Shown one piece after another: positions 17,645 through 27,608 of a DNA stretch of 64,000 nucleotides. Source of the DNA: Streptomyces sp. HUAS MG91 (GTDB lineage: Bacteria > Actinomycetota > Actinomycetes > Streptomycetales > Streptomycetaceae); contig NZ_CP159534.1 in assembly GCF_040529335.1 (NCBI RefSeq), positions 2,170,001 to 2,234,000 on the forward strand. The letters are read 5' to 3'. How positions within the stretch are numbered: the stretch's first letter is position 1; each line of letters begins with the position of its first letter. The notes beneath the pieces are model-generated. The model had not been told where the DNA came from. It ran no database searches and saw only the letters and a program-made list of their open reading frames with translations. The position numbers and the translations under genes are program-made.

Positions 17645-19562
17645 GCGATCCGGCCCCGGCGCGCACCGTCATCCGGGTGCCCGCCGGGTGACGCAGGGTG
17701 TAGTCGTGGTCGGTCGAGATCAGGACCACGCCCAGCCGGTGCCCGGCCTTGAAGACGTAGTCCTCCGGCTGCAGATCCCACCGCAGCCGGTACTCCTCGC
17801 CCTCCACGACCTTCGACTCGTGCCGCAGCGAGGTGCGGTTGCGCGCGTCCAGCCAGCCCCGCGTCACGATCTTGAAGTCGGCGGTCTCGGTGGCGTGTTC
17901 CGCGCGGTACGCACAGCCCGTCTCACCCGGCAGCCCCGGCACCCCCTCCCCGTAGCAGACCTCCCGCGAGGTGTCGGTGACCGTGCCGGCCGTGGCACGG
18001 GTGTCCCGGCCGTAGTCGACCAGCAGCGCGGTCACGTACGGCGAGGTGCCGGACAGCGAGGCGCGGATGTCGATCCCGGGCACCCCGTTGAGCCGCACGT
18101 CCCGGTCCAGGGCGCCCGTCGTGTACGCGAGCCGGTTCGGGTTCGCCTCGTCGGGTGAGGTCACGAGCTGTTCGGCGGGGACCGTGCGGCCCGCGTCGGT
18201 CAGCGACTGGACGGCCTGCGGGCCCGCGGTCCTGCCGAGCGTGCCGTCGGCGCGCAGCCGAAGGATCGTGTCGCGGGTACCGGGCGCCGGCCAGTCCGAC
18301 TGCTGCCGCCAGCCGAAGTCGGCCTGTTCGACGTCGACCCGCGGCTCGCTCAACACACCGTTGCGGATGCCGTAGAGCCAGTGGTCGAACCAGTGGTGGA
18401 CCTGGCGCAGCCATTCCTCCATGCGCAGCGGCATCGGGTTGGCGTGCCCGGCCTGGTGCAGCCAGAGCTTGCGCGGCACGTCGTTCTTCTTCAGCGCCTC
18501 CCACAGCGCGCCCGCGTTCCTGGTCTTCACGTTCCAGTCGTTGAGCCCGTGCACGACGAAGACGCCCGCTCTGATCCTGCCGACGTCCTTGATGTAGTCG
18601 CGCTCGTCCCAGTACGCCGACCGGTCGCCCGTCACCCGGTCCTGGTCGCGTTCGAGCCCGTCGAGGACCGGCTCGCAGATCTCCCGGTCGGCGCGTGAGT
18701 ACACGTACCGGGCGAGCACGTCGGTGTCCTCTCCCTGGTATCCGCCCGGTGCCACGACGCCGCCGTTCGCCCGGTAGTAGTCGTACCAGGACGAGATCCC
18801 GGAGATCGGCACGATCGCCTTGAGCCCCTCGACGCCCGTGGTCGCGACGGCCGTCGGCAGCGTGCCGTTGTAGGAGATGCCCATCATGGCGGCGTTCCCG
18901 GTCGACCAGTCCGCGCGGACCTCGTCGCCGTCCGGGTCCCAGCCCTTGGCGCGGCCGCCCAGCCAGTCGACGGCGGCCTTCGCGCCCAGGGTCTCGTTGC
19001 GGCCGCCGGAGGTCGGGCAGCCCGTGGAGCCGCCCGTACCGAGGCTGTCGACCTGCGCGACCGCGTAGCCGCGCGGCAGGAAGTAATTGTCGTAGTAGCC
19101 GGAGTACGCGGTCGCGGGACCGGTCAACCCCGGCGCACCGGTGGCGCGTTGGGCCGCGGCGACCGGGAGGCCGTCCTCGTCGAGGTCGACCTGATGGTTG
19201 GGGACATCGTTGCCACCGGCCCAGTACGGGCTCGCCTCGATGATCGTGGCGACCTTCAGCCCCGCCGTGCCGGTCTCCTTCGGCCGCAGGATCCGCATCC
19301 GGACGGTGTCCCGCCTGCCGTCGCCGTCACTGTCGGCCTCCGTGCGGACATCGACCTCCTGGTAGACGGCGTCGGCCCGGGAGAAGACGGGCTGCGTCTC
19401 CTGCCCGGAGATCCTCAACTCCGCCCTGCCGGACGCTTCCTGCGCGGCGTGCGCGGCCGGCGCCGCCACGGCGAGGACCAGGGCACCCGCCAGGACGAGC
19501 ACCGGCCCGCCACGCGGTCCACGTCTGCCGGCGGTACGGGTGGTACGTGCGGATCTCACCAT
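17613..19562 (-). CDS. Secreted X-Pro dipeptidyl-peptidase (S15-like)
   Basis: A 649-residue exported peptidase: Sec-type signal (residues 1 to about 39, VLVLAGALVLAVAAPAAHA), an alpha/beta-hydrolase domain with the nucleophile serine in GISYNGTLP, a downstream VVHGLNDWNV (aspartate region) and the histidine in LHQAGHANP, then a C-terminal jelly-roll domain (about 430-640) ending RLGVVLISTDHDYTLRHPAG. This is the layout of S15 X-Pro dipeptidyl-peptidases/cocaine esterase relatives, here used for extracellular peptide digestion. AGGAGG lies 6 nt before the ATG. The 3' end overlaps the thioesterase gene by 32 bp. Confidence 0.92.
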   Translation of the reverse strand: MVRSARTTRTAGRRGPRGGPVLVLAGALVLAVAAPAAHAAQEASGRAELRISGQETQPVFSRADAVYQEVDVRTEADSDGDGRRDTVRMRILRPKETGTAGLKVATIIEASPYWAGGNDVPNHQVDLDEDGLPVAAAQRATGAPGLTGPATAYSGYYDNYFLPRGYAVAQVDSLGTGGSTGCPTSGGRNETLGAKAAVDWLGGRAKGWDPDGDEVRADWSTGNAAMMGISYNGTLPTAVATTGVEGLKAIVPISGISSWYDYYRANGGVVAPGGYQGEDTDVLARYVYSRADREICEPVLDGLERDQDRVTGDRSAYWDERDYIKDVGRIRAGVFVVHGLNDWNVKTRNAGALWEALKKNDVPRKLWLHQAGHANPMPLRMEEWLRQVHHWFDHWLYGIRNGVLSEPRVDVEQADFGWRQQSDWPAPGTRDTILRLRADGTLGRTAGPQAVQSLTDAGRTVPAEQLVTSPDEANPNRLAYTTGALDRDVRLNGVPGIDIRASLSGTSPYVTALLVDYGRDTRATAGTVTDTSREVCYGEGVPGLPGETGCAYRAEHATETADFKIVTRGWLDARNRTSLRHESKVVEGEEYRLRWDLQPEDYVFKAGHRLGVVLISTDHDYTLRHPAGTRMTVRAGAGSLTLPVAPGRP

Positions 19563-20907
19563 CGTGCCTCCTGGGCGCGGTACGGGAGTTCACTCACGGG
19601 ACGCCTGTCATTCCACCGCGCCACCCACCGGCCCGCCAGTGGGCCTGACCCACCCGCCCCTACGGTCCATCCCCTGATGCCACGCGCCCCGACGAGCACC
19701 GACCGGCATCGACCGGCACCGACCGACACCGACCGACACCGACACGAGCGGAATCAGGCAATCCGGCCCCGCACCCATCCACACCGGCCCGCACCGACCC
19801 AAGCGGAGTCAGCCCTTCCGCCCCCGCCTTGCGGACATGCCCGGCATCAGCCCCGTAGAGCCGTACGCCCCTGACGACGCACCCACCGCGCGGGACACTC
19901 CCCGCAACCCGGCACCACCACCGACACCCTCGGTAGCGACCCCCCGCGCCCGACCGACCGCCGGACCGCACGGCGGCCACGCCGCATCCAAACCCCCGCC
20001 CACTGCACGGTGGCCCTCACCGCGCCCCCCGCCGCCACCACCCCACCCCCGCCGAAGAACCCCCACACCGACACCCTCGACACCCGCCCCGCCCAGGCGA
20101 CCCAACCGCGCCACGACGACCCGACCGCCACCCGCGGCACCTCCGCGCTCACCGTCAGCACCAACCAGGGCTGCACGATGACGATCAGTCACATACACGC
20201 TGGAACAGCGCAGTTGACGACTCACGTCACTCCAGCAACACCTTTCACGGCAGCCCCGAGCATCCCCGGCGCACTCCGCGCGCACATCGGCGCACGCAAC
20301 CTCACCACGCTCCCCCGCACCTCCGACATGACCTACCTCGGCGCCACCCCGCCCAACCCCCTCGCCCGAAAACGCCGCACCCTCACCGTCACCGACCGCC
20401 GCCCACACACCCTCCTCACCCGCGTTCACACCGCCCGCCACGCCCGGCGGACACCCCCCGGCGCCGCCACACCCGCGTAACAAACTCACACAGCGGTAAC
20501 AGCCAGTTACCTCTGCCGCAACGAAGCAATGCGAAGGTCACGCGCCGCCCCCACACCCGGCGCGCCCCCGCCCCCGACGGACACAACCGTCCGAAACCCC
20601 CACCACCCGCCCGACCAAGATCACCTCAAGTCCCATGGAAGAACAGGGCGTTCTCACCAAGCGATCTCTTCCGCCCCCGGCACATCCGCCCCAATCGCCC
20701 ACACCGCACCCCGCCGAATCCGCCCCGGCATAACAAGAGCGTCACAGCCTCTCCCGCATCCACGCTGCACTCCCCCACCTGCGCTTATAGTCACGGCCAG
20801 TCACCGCGCCGCCGGGCGCGTCACTTGCACGGCCCTGTACCACCCCGTACGGCCCGGCGAGACACACGGCCCCCGACCAAAGGGCCGCGCCAGGGAGAGG
20901 ATTGATC
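19563..20907. other. 1.3-kb C-rich intergenic region upstream of livK
   Basis: No convincing gene. All long open frames are Pro/Thr/Arg- or Gly-rich translations of skewed DNA without ribosome sites. The plus strand is strongly C-rich (CCGCC, CACC runs). Landmarks: a 10-bp tandem repeat at 19701-19740, a less G+C-rich patch at 20475-20530 with the inverted repeat GGTAAC-5-GTTACC (20495-20511), and a TATAGT (20786-20791) that could be a -10 element for livK, although no good -35 precedes it. Confidence 0.6.
19701..19740. repeat. 10-bp tandem repeat, four units
   Basis: Four consecutive units: GACCGGCATC, GACCGGCACC, GACCGACACC, GACCGACACC. Non-coding as far as can be seen; a fifth, partial unit follows. 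Confidence 0.8.
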
Positions 20908-22137
20908 GTGCGACACCGTTCACAGCTCATACTCACCGCAGTGCTCACGACCGGAGCACTCACGCTCAGCGCCTGCGGATCGCGCGACGAAGGCGGCGAC
21001 AAGTCCGGCGACAAGGGCAACACCACCGTCGTCATCGGCGTGGACGCCCCGCTCAGCGGCGACCTGTCGGCCATCGGTATCGGCATCAAGAACTCCGTCG
21101 ACCTGGCCGCCAAGACCGCCAACAAGAACAAGGAAGTCCCGGGCGTCACCTTCCAGATCAAGGCGCTCGACGACGTCGCGAACCCCTCCACCGGCGGTCA
21201 GAACGCCACCACGCTCGTCGGCAACAAGGACGTCCTCGGCGTCGTCGGCCCGCTGAACTCCAGCGTCGCCCAGTCGATGCAGAAGACCTTCAACTCCGCC
21301 AACCTCGTGGAGATCTCGCCGGCGAACACCGCCCCCGAGCTCACCCAGGGCGCCAACTACGCGAAGCAGAAGGAGCGTCAGTTCAAGACGTACTTCCGCA
21401 CCGCCACCACCGACGCCCTCCAGGGCCCGTACGCCGCCCAGTACGCGTACAACACCCTCAAGCTCAAGACGGTCTACTCCGTCGATGACAAGAAGACCTA
21501 CGGCGCCGGCCTCGCCCGCACCTTCCGTCAGGAATTCACCAAGCTCGGCGGCAAGGTCGTCGCCACCGACCACATCAACCCCGACGACCGCGACTTCGGC
21601 GCCATCGCCACCAAGATCAAGAACTCCAAGGCCGACTTCGTCTACTACGGCGGCGAATACCCGGCCGGCGCCCCGCTCTCCAAGCAGATCAAGGACGCCG
21701 GAGCCAAGATCCCCGTCATCGGCGGCGACGCCCTCCAGAGCGCCGACTACGTCAAGCTCGCCGGCAAGAACGCCGAAGGCGACTTCGCCACCTCCGTCGG
21801 CGCCCCGCCGGAGCAGCTCGACACCGCCAAGAAGTTCATCGCCGACTACAAGGCCGGCGGCTACAGCGACCCCTACGAGACCTACGGCGCCCTCTCCTAC
21901 GACGCCGCATGGGCCATCATCCAGGCCGTCAAGACCGTCGTGAACGCCAACGACGGCAAGGTGCCCTCCGACGCCCGCGCCAAGATCGTGGAAGCCACCC
22001 AGAAGGTCTCCTTCAGCGGCGTCACCGGCCAGGTCGCCTTCGACGAGTACGGCGACACCACCAACCGCACCCTGACCGTCTACCAGGTCAAGGGCGGCAA
22101 GCACACCCCGGTCAAGACCGGCGAGCTGGAGAAGTAA
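20908..22137 (+). CDS. livK: Branched-chain amino acid ABC transporter, substrate-binding lipoprotein
   Basis: A 409-residue lipoprotein. The signal ends in the lipobox LTLSAC with Cys23 as the lipidated residue. The rest is a type I periplasmic-binding fold (VVIGVDAPLSGDLSAIGIGIKNSVDLA, VVGPLNSSVAQSMQ, YTYGA-like hinge region, IPVIGGDALQSADYV). It should capture Leu/Ile/Val or related ligands outside the membrane for LivH/LivM. GTG at 20908 is preferred over a TTG two codons earlier because GGGAGAGG is then correctly spaced. First gene of livKHMGF. Confidence 0.93.
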   Translation: MRHRSQLILTAVLTTGALTLSACGSRDEGGDKSGDKGNTTVVIGVDAPLSGDLSAIGIGIKNSVDLAAKTANKNKEVPGVTFQIKALDDVANPSTGGQNATTLVGNKDVLGVVGPLNSSVAQSMQKTFNSANLVEISPANTAPELTQGANYAKQKERQFKTYFRTATTDALQGPYAAQYAYNTLKLKTVYSVDDKKTYGAGLARTFRQEFTKLGGKVVATDHINPDDRDFGAIATKIKNSKADFVYYGGEYPAGAPLSKQIKDAGAKIPVIGGDALQSADYVKLAGKNAEGDFATSVGAPPEQLDTAKKFIADYKAGGYSDPYETYGALSYDAAWAIIQAVKTVVNANDGKVPSDARAKIVEATQKVSFSGVTGQVAFDEYGDTTNRTLTVYQVKGGKHTPVKTGELEK

Positions 22138-22191
22138 CCCGCCGCGACACCCCGCGGTAACCCTCTCCGGGATCCCACCGCACCAGCCCAC

Positions 22192-22224
22192 GGCGCGGGG
22201 GGCACCACAACAGCCCCCCGCGCC
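22192..22224 (+). terminator. livK-livH intercistronic hairpin (attenuator)
   Basis: A perfect 12-bp stem GGCGCGGGGGGC / GCCCCCCGCGCC with a 9-nt loop between livK and livH. Partial termination or mRNA stabilisation here would give more binding protein than permease, a common design for ABC importers. No T-run. Confidence 0.7.
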
Positions 22225-22257
22225 TTCGCACTTGACGACAACCTCGGAGGCCCAGCG

Positions 22258-23187
22258 GTGCACGATCTGCCGCAGCAGCTGGTCAACGGCCTGATCCTCG
22301 GAGCCCTGTACGGCCTCATAGCCGTCGGCTACACCATGGTCTACGGCATCATCCAGCTCATCAACTTCGCCCACGGCGAGATCTACATGATCGGCGGCTT
22401 CGGCGCCCTCACCATGTATCTCTGGCTCCCGGGCGGCACGTCCCTCGCCATCGCCATGCCCCTCATGCTCCTGATGGGCATCGCCTGCTCCGTCCTCGTC
22501 GCCGTCGGCGCCGAACGGTTCGCCTACCGCCCCCTGCGCAACGCCCCACGCCTCGCGCCACTCATCACCGCCATCGGCCTGTCCATCACGCTCCAGCAGG
22601 TCGTCTGGGCCTTCTACCCCGACGCCAAGGCCGACCGCACCTTCCCCCAGTTCTCCGGCGGCCCCATCGACCTCGGCGCCTTCACCATCCAGCGCGGCGA
22701 CCTCTTCCTCATCATCGCCGCCCCCGTGTGCATGGGCTTCCTCGCCTACTTCGTCGCCAAGACCCGCACCGGCCGCGCCATGCAGGCCACCTCCCAGGAC
22801 CCGGACACCGCCCAGCTCATGGGCATCAACACCGACCGGATCGTCGTCACCGCCTTCGCCATCGGCGGCGCCTTCGCCGCCGTCGCCGCCATGGCCTACG
22901 GCCTCAAGTACGGCCAGGTCGGCTTCAAGATGGGCTTCATCGCCGGCCTCAAAGCCTTCACCGCGGCCGTCCTCGGCGGCATCGGCAACATCTATGGCGC
23001 CATGATCGGCGGCCTCGCCCTCGGCCTCGCCGAAGCCCTCGCCACCGCCTACATCCAGGACATCCCCGGCATGGAACTCCTCGGCGGCGGAGCCTGGAAA
23101 GACGTCTGGGCCTTCGTCCTCCTCATCCTCGTGCTCCTGCTGCGCCCCCAGGGCCTGCTCGGTGAGCGCGTCGCGGACAGGGCGTGA
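22258..23187 (+). CDS. livH: Branched-chain amino acid ABC transporter permease LivH
   Basis: A 309-residue integral membrane protein with about eight helices. It begins DLPQQLVNGLILGALYGLIAVGYTMVYGIIQLINFAHGE, the standard LivH N-terminus, and ends LLLRPQGLLGERV. The loop GRAMQATSQDPDTAQLMGINTDRIVVTAFAIG is the EAA-like coupling region contacting the ATPases. GGAGG lies 8 nt before the GTG. The stop overlaps the livM start (GTGA). Confidence 0.95.
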   Translation: MHDLPQQLVNGLILGALYGLIAVGYTMVYGIIQLINFAHGEIYMIGGFGALTMYLWLPGGTSLAIAMPLMLLMGIACSVLVAVGAERFAYRPLRNAPRLAPLITAIGLSITLQQVVWAFYPDAKADRTFPQFSGGPIDLGAFTIQRGDLFLIIAAPVCMGFLAYFVAKTRTGRAMQATSQDPDTAQLMGINTDRIVVTAFAIGGAFAAVAAMAYGLKYGQVGFKMGFIAGLKAFTAAVLGGIGNIYGAMIGGLALGLAEALATAYIQDIPGMELLGGGAWKDVWAFVLLILVLLLRPQGLLGERVADRA

Positions 23188-24997
23188 TCACGATGACCGA
23201 CACCACGACCACCACCACCGACACCACCGCCACGACCACGCGGCACAGCGCCCTCATCCCGCTGCCCGAGAAAGCCGCCCGCTACGGCACCCTCGGCGGC
23301 GCCGTCCTCACCGCCGCCGCCACCTTCATGGCCTGGACCTGGACCGCCGAATTCCCCGGCGACCTCACCGTCACCGGCTACCCCGGCGGACTCCAGGTCC
23401 TCACCCTCATCGGCGCCCTCATCACCCTGCTGCTGGGCCTCTCCGCCCTCGGCATCCGCGGACTGCGCTGGCTCACCCCCGGCGGCACCACCGCCCCCAC
23501 CCTCCTCTTCGCCCTCGGCACCCTCGGCACCACCGGCTACACCCTCGGCGCCATCAGCTACCGGCTCGGCGGCGTCGTCAACCTCGAACCCGGAGCCTGG
23601 GTCGCCGGCATCGCCGCACTCCTCACCACCCTGTGCGCCCTCGGCCTCCCCGCCGACGAACCCGACCCCGACGCCACCGACGCCTGGGCCCGGTTCCGCA
23701 ACACCCTCAAGGCGCCCCCGGCGCGACCCGCCACGATCACCCTGCCCTCCTGGGCCGAGATCCTGGTCATCGCCGTCGCCTTCGGCATCGCCCTCTACGT
23801 CTTCACGTACGGCATCGACACCGAATACGTCGAACTCTTCACCGGCTTCCTCATCCTGGTCCTCTTCGGCGGCGTCGCCCTGACCAAGACCGGACTGCCC
23901 GCGCGCCTCACCGCGCTCACCGCCAAACACCGCACCATCGCGCTCACCGCGGCCTTCGTCGCCGCCGCCGCGTTCCCCTTCACCCAGACCAACGACACGT
24001 ACACCAACGTCGCCGCGAACATCCTCGTCTTCGCGACCGTCGCCCTCGGTCTCAACGTCGTCGTCGGCCTCGCCGGACTCCTCGACCTCGGCTACGTCGC
24101 CTTCCTCGGCGTCGGCGCCTACGCCGCGGCCCTCGTCTCCGGCTCCCCGGACTCCACCATCGGCGTCCACTTCCCCTTCTGGGCCGCCGTCCTCACCGGC
24201 GCCGCCGCCTCGCTCGTCTTCGGCATCGTCATCGGCGCCCCGACCCTGCGACTGCGCGGCGACTACCTCGCCATCGTCACCCTCGGCTTCGGTGAGATCT
24301 TCCGCATCACCATGAACAACCTCGACGGCGACTCCGGACCCGACGTCACCAACGGGCCCAACGGCATCCCGAACATCCCCGACCTCGAAATCTTCGGGTT
24401 CAACCTCGGCGAGACCCACACCGTCCTCGGCGTCGACCTCGGCCGGTTCGCCAACTACTACCTCCTGATGCTCGTCTTCACGATTATCGTCGTCACCGTC
24501 TTCCGCCGCGCGGGGACCTCCCGCATCGGCCGCGCCTGGGTCGCCATCCGCGAGGACGAGACCGCCGCCCAGGCCATGGGCATCAACACCTTCCGCCTCA
24601 AGCTCCTCGCCTTCGCCCTCGGCGCCTCCCTCGCCGGCATGGCGGGCACCGTCCAGGCCCACGTCCAGTACTCCGTCACCCCCGACCAGTACAAGTTCGT
24701 GGAGAACGCGCCGCCCAACTCCGCCTTCCTCCTCGCCGCCGTCATCCTCGGCGGCATGGGCACGGTCAGCGGACCCCTCGTCGGGGCCGCCCTGCTCTAC
24801 CTCATCCCGGCCAAGCTCCAGTTCATCGGCGAATACCAGCTCCTCCTCTTCGGCGTCGCCCTCATCCTGCTGATGCGGTTCCGCCCCGAAGGCCTCATCG
24901 CCGACCGCCGCAAGCAACTCGAATTCCACGAGACCGACCAACTCGACGTGCCAGAACAACGTTTGCCCGACGAACCGGCCGTCACCAAGGCTGGGGC

Positions 24998-25001
<4 letters not shown>
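23184..25001 (+). CDS. livM: Branched-chain amino acid ABC transporter permease LivM (with long N-terminal membrane extension)
   Basis: The conserved LivM core is in the C-terminal 350 residues (VALGLNVVVGLAGLLDLGYVAFLGVGAYA, LRLRGDYLAIVTLGFGEIFRI, coupling loop GRAWVAIREDETAAQAMGINTFRLKLLAFALG, and a final LMRFRPEGLI). The protein is 605 residues, far longer than enteric LivM; roughly 250 extra N-terminal residues add a Thr-rich cytoplasmic start and several additional helices. Such extended LivM proteins occur in streptomycetes, but the role of the extension is unknown. Translation is coupled: its GTG overlaps the livH stop; an ATG three codons later is possible. Confidence 0.93.
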
Positions 25002-25878
<877 letters not shown>

Positions 25879-25882
<4 letters not shown>

Positions 25883-26595
25883 CCGCACTTCTGGAGGTCG
25901 AGGACCTCAAGGTCGCCTACGGCAAGATCCAGGCCGTCAAAGGCATCTCCTTCACCGTGGAGGAAGGCCAGGTCGTCACCCTGATCGGCACCAACGGCGC
26001 CGGCAAGACCACCACCCTGCGCACCCTCTCCGGCCTGCTCAAGCCCCTCAGCGGCAAGATCACCTTCGCCGGCACCCCGCTCAACGCGGTCCCGGCCCAC
26101 AAGATCGTCTCCATGGGGCTCGCCCACTCCCCCGAAGGCCGCCGGATCTTCCCCCGCCTCACCATCGCGGAGAACCTCCAGCTCGGCGCCTTCCTCCGCA
26201 AGGACACCGCGGGCATCCAGAAGGACATCCAGCGCGCCTACGACCTCTTCCCCATCCTGGGCGAACGCCGCAAGCAGGCCGCGGGCACCCTCTCCGGCGG
26301 CGAACAGCAAATGCTCGCCATGGGCCGCGCCCTCATGTCCCAGCCCAAACTCCTCATGCTCGACGAGCCCTCCATGGGCCTCTCCCCGATCATGATGCAG
26401 AAGATCATGTCCACCATCGCCGAACTGAAGGCACAGGGCACGACCATCCTCCTGGTCGAACAGAACGCCCAGGCCGCCCTCTCCCTCGCCGACCAGGGAC
26501 ACGTCATGGAAATCGGCTCCATCGTCCTGTCCGGCACCGGCCAGGAACTCCTCCACGACGAATCCGTCCGCAAGGCCTACCTCGGCGAGGACTGA
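25879..26595 (+). CDS. livF: Branched-chain amino acid ABC transporter ATPase LivF
   Basis: A 238-residue ABC ATPase, normal for LivF: Walker A GTNGAGKTTTLRT, signature LSGGEQQMLAMGRAL, Walker B LLMLDEPSMGLSP and LLVEQNAQAAL. It pairs with LivG to drive LivHM. It is the last gene of the operon and is followed by a strong hairpin. Confidence 0.95.
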
Positions 26596-26615
26596 GCCCG
26601 TACGCGCCCGTACGT

Positions 26616-26656
26616 GCGTGAGGCCCGCCCCCTTCTCCAGGGTGCGGGCCTCACGC
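26616..26656. terminator. Bidirectional terminator between livF and pdtaR
   Basis: A perfect 13-bp stem GCGTGAGGCCCGC / GCGGGCCTCACGC around a 15-nt loop, between two convergent genes and just beyond both stop codons. Confidence 0.85.
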
Positions 26657-26677
26657 ATGTGTCGGAGGGGCTCCGGA

Positions 26678-27322
26678 TCAGCCCTTCGCCGCCTTCTTCT
26701 CCTCGGCGTCCTCGATGACCGCCTCGGCCACCTGCTGCATCGACAGCCGACGGTCCATCGACGTCTTCTGGATCCACCGGAACGCCGCCGGCTCCGTCAG
26801 CCCGTACTCCGTCTGAAGAATCGACTTCGCCCGGTCCACCAGCTTCCGCGTCTCCAGCCGCTGCGTGAGGTCGGCGACCTCCTTCTCCAGCGTCTTCAGC
26901 TCCGTGAACCGCGAGACGGCCATCTCGATCGCCGGGACCACATCGCTCTTGCTGAACGGCTTCACCAGATACGCCATGGCACCGGCGTCCCGCGCCCGCT
27001 CGACGAGGTCGCGCTGCGAGAACGCCGTCAGCATCAGCACCGGGGCGATCGACTCCTCGGCGATCTTCTCCGCCGCGCTGATGCCGTCCATCTTCGGCAT
27101 CTTCACGTCGAGGATCACCAGGTCGGGCTTGTGCTCACGGGCCAGCTCGATGGCCTGCTCACCGTCGCCGGCCTCGCCCACGACGGTGTAGCCCTCTTCC
27201 TCGAGCATCTCTTTGAGGTCGAGGCGGATGAGGGCCTCGTCCTCGGCGATGACGACACGGGTCGTCAGCGGCGGGACGTGCGACTTGTCGTCGTCGGGCT
27301 GGGTCGACTCGGGGCCGGTCAC
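26678..27322 (-). CDS. pdtaR: ANTAR-domain response regulator (PdtaR-like)
   Basis: A 214-residue regulator: receiver domain (about 20-140) with acidic pocket EDE, phosphoacceptor Asp72 in LVILDVKMP, Thr in LTAFS and Lys in LVKPFS, then a coiled-coil linker and a C-terminal ANTAR RNA-binding domain (about 150-205, ALTQRLETRKLVDRAKSILQ-like, DRRLSMQQVAEAVI). ANTAR proteins antiterminate by binding paired hexaloop hairpins in RNA; none was searched for genome-wide. The GTG is chosen because AAGGAG lies 7 nt upstream; longer in-frame starts would run through the tRNA gene. No partner kinase is adjacent. Confidence 0.93.
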   Translation of the reverse strand: MTGPESTQPDDDKSHVPPLTTRVVIAEDEALIRLDLKEMLEEEGYTVVGEAGDGEQAIELAREHKPDLVILDVKMPKMDGISAAEKIAEESIAPVLMLTAFSQRDLVERARDAGAMAYLVKPFSKSDVVPAIEMAVSRFTELKTLEKEVADLTQRLETRKLVDRAKSILQTEYGLTEPAAFRWIQKTSMDRRLSMQQVAEAVIEDAEEKKAAKG

Positions 27323-27428
27323 GGGGGCGCTCCTTGTTATGCAGGGCTGAGGTACTGCTCCCAAGAGCCTACCTAGCTGTTGTAAAGTGGGTGAGCAGCG
27401 GGTCGAGGAATTCCTTTGATTCGCAGGA

Positions 27429-27502
27429 GCTCCGGTAGCCCAATCGGCAGAGGCCATCGTCTCAAACACGATCCAGTGTGGGTTCAAGTCCCACCCGGAG
27501 CA
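27429..27502 (+). tRNA. tRNA with anticodon CAA (Leu codon UUG) and a class I short variable arm
   Basis: A full cloverleaf can be drawn: acceptor GCTCCGG/CCGGAGC, D-stem GCC/GGC with GG in the loop, anticodon stem ATCGT/ACGAT with loop CTCAAAC (anticodon CAA at 27463-27465), variable arm of only 5 nt (CCAGT), T-stem GTGGG/CCCAC with loop TTCAAGT, discriminator A. No CCA is encoded. The anticodon and A73 say leucine, but leucine tRNAs normally have a long class II variable arm, so its amino acid identity is uncertain. Confidence 0.88.
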
Positions 27503-27608
27503 CTTTTCCTTCGATTCGAAGGTCACCATCGACAAGCGGATGCTCACGTTCTCGTGAACATCCGCTTTTTGCTGCGTGTCGCGCGGCCAGCTCTCACACG
27601 CTGCCCGC

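Noticed and set aside
19809..20489. Glycine-rich 226-residue frame and Pro/Thr-rich frames in the livK upstream region
   Set aside because: Low-complexity translations of skewed DNA without ribosome sites or any recognisable domain.
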